Positions 62,336 through 64,000 of a DNA stretch of 64,000 nt are shown in pieces. The notes under the pieces are model-generated. The model was not told the DNA's origin and made no database searches. It saw nothing but the letters and a program-made list of their open reading frames with translations. Position 1 is the first letter of the stretch. Each line of letters begins with the position of its first letter. Source of the stretch: Thereva unica (Eukaryota; Arthropoda; Insecta; Diptera; Therevidae); the NCBI GenBank assembly GCA_949987705.1, contig OX465281.1, positions 193,241,112 through 193,305,111 of the forward strand, given 5' to 3'. Both the position numbers and the translations under genes were made by a program.

Positions 62336-64000
62336 GGTGTATTGCTGAAAGGATCGTAACGCTTTAGCGCTAGGGCGTTTGAATTTTTTTTGGTGAGGGT
62401 TTACATATCATCCTGTATTTTTGTAACCCTATAAGATATTTTCAAGAGTAAGGCAGTAGTCTACGCAGAATACTCCCACCCCAATTTTCATAATTTCGTT
62501 GTCGAAAACATCAGCATGTAATGAGGAACGTCATTGTTTTTGAATTGATCAAAACTATTGATAGACTATCGACAGTCTATCGATGTTTTGGTGAAAACTA
62601 TCAGAGACTATCGATGGCGTCTACTATCGATAGTTATCCACCTCTAGCAACGGGTCGTGCACAAGACGGCACCACTGCGAATTCAGGTTTAGAGATTGGA
62701 GCTTTGAGGATCAGGGGCTATTTTGTAGAGCTGCAGAGTTTGCACTAATGTAAGCCTCAATATTTTTCAGAATATCTACCATTGTAATATGAAAAGCCCA
62801 AGTGAAGGGTGACAAACTCGTTTAGGAATCGTTTGAAAATTTGTCGTATTTTAGTGAATTTTGAAATTTTTTAGTTGATTTACATAATATTGATTCGGCA
62901 AAGTTTTATCGCAAGGAAATTTACATTATTAAAAATGTTTGACGAGCATCCACTGCGAAAATAATAAATGAAGTTGTTAGCTATCAGAAAAACTATGATT
63001 AAAAAATGTCCCCTTGGAAATGGCAGTTTTTGTTTGAATGGTAAATATTTGGGTTACAAGCTGAAAAAACTACCTCCCTTTAAAATACTTTCCCTCATAA
63101 ATGAAATGAATGTTTGAAAGTGAAAAAAAATAAACGGAAATACAAGGACAAAGTATAACATTCAAGTTTTAATAAGCTGTGCTACACTTTAGTTTTCATT
63201 TACTTTCACTCCCTTTATTTTGAGCTGATGAAAAGCAAATCAACTCCCCTCTGTGCAAAATCCTTTGTCTGAAGTAAAAAGGGTTATATGTACGAGAACC
63301 AGATCAGGAGTTTGTTTGTATGACATTGTGTGTTTAACTGTTTATAGGTGCCTTAAAAGATACTCTATTCCCTTTTACGAACTTCAGTTCACAGTAGGAA
63401 CCAGATTCTATTTAAGCATAGTATAGTAACCATCTAGCTTCAAAATAAAGTTCAGATTCATTTCGCTTACATATGCAAATTTTGCCAAGGATTTCTCCTC
63501 TTCTGCCAACCGAAAGCCCCCCTCCGCCCATTCCGGAGAGTTTACCCCACCCATCCAATACACCACGAAAAGGGGTTTTGTATAGTCACAATTTTCTCCA
63601 GAGTTGAGTTAATCATCATGAATACTGCAAAACGTGAAGGTCGAATACTCTGTGTGCGGATGGCAAAGGGAGGTTCTGTTTAGGGTTTTGACAAGAACAA
63701 ATATTGTGATAGAAAGTCTTATTTGAGAATATTGCCTGTAAGCAAATAAACTGTTGCAAATTGGATTCTTCTTCTTCATCTCCTGAATTAGTGAGCGCGA
63801 CGTTTTGTGTATAAGGCACATCAGGATCGAAATTCACTGCTGGGTTGTATTTTACAAAATTTTTCGCTTAACGAAAATCCTGTATAATTTCACGAGAAGG
63901 CATCTTATATACCATTTCGAAACTAAGCTAAGGTCAAAAACGACTTCTGTTTACACAATAGTTCAATTTCCTTGATTTGCTTTTCCAACGTAATTGGCTC
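62336..64000. other. Right end of window
   Basis: A cluster of TATCGAT motifs lies at 62553-62636. No gene was recognised; small overlapping frames at 63609-63837 have no domain. Confidence 0.45.
62553..62636. promoter_or_regulatory. Cluster of CTATCGAT(AG) motifs
   Basis: ACTATTGATAG, ACTATCGACAG, TCTATCGATG, ACTATCGATGG and ACTATCGATAG occur within 84 bp. TATCGATA is the core DREF/BEAF-type element of insect promoters and boundaries. No transcript start is visible next to it, so function is unproven. Confidence 0.4.

Overview
The window is a piece of an insect (at least arthropod) nuclear genome. Exons are short, with GT-AG introns from 70 bp to 13 kb. DNA is AT-rich, and most of the sequence between exons is decayed transposable elements. 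No bacterial, viral or organellar gene organisation is present. The order of insect cannot be settled from this sequence.

The one host gene I recognise is a class 2 secreted semaphorin (Sema2a/2b type) on the + strand. Twelve exons between 1050 and 38280 join without a frame break into the last 638 residues of the protein: most of the Sema domain, the PSI cysteine module, the Ig-like domain and the C-terminal tail. The first roughly 85-90 residues, including the signal peptide, lie upstream of the window. Exons cluster at 14.1-15.1 kb and 32.4-33.9 kb, with isolated exons at 1.05, 23.8 and 38.2 kb.

The large introns and the 3' flank are graveyards of retroelements. Intron 1 holds a LOA-like LINE (5.3-7.5 kb) and an R1-clade LINE (7.56-12.86 kb) that carries a 3 kb APE/RT LINE with a long open frame inside its 3' part. 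Intron 5 has RTE-like fragments (16.2 and 19.5-20.5 kb) and a complete TIR element (21.3-22.6 kb). Intron 6 has RTE and LOA fragments, a second copy of the 877-aa LINE family, and a truncated BEL/Pao element (28.1-31.3 kb). The last intron has a Ty3/Gypsy RNase H remnant and a SINE. The 3' flank (38.4-64 kb) has an unknown repeat called R38 here, two CR1/Jockey-type LINEs, an RTE fragment split by a hAT-type element, a LOA fragment, and a nearly complete RTE element (57.6-60.4 kb) inserted into a Helitron helicase fragment.

The less ordinary structures are non-autonomous. There is a PIF/Harbinger-like TIR family with 3-bp TWA target duplications and several copies. There is a tRNA-derived SINE family in four copies, two nested inside one TIR element. 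A 723-bp TIR element has an identifiable empty-site relative in the same window. A 528-bp hAT-like element has an exact 8-bp duplication. A perfect 147-bp-arm palindrome lies at 41.7-42.1 kb. No CRISPR array, functional tRNA or rRNA was seen.
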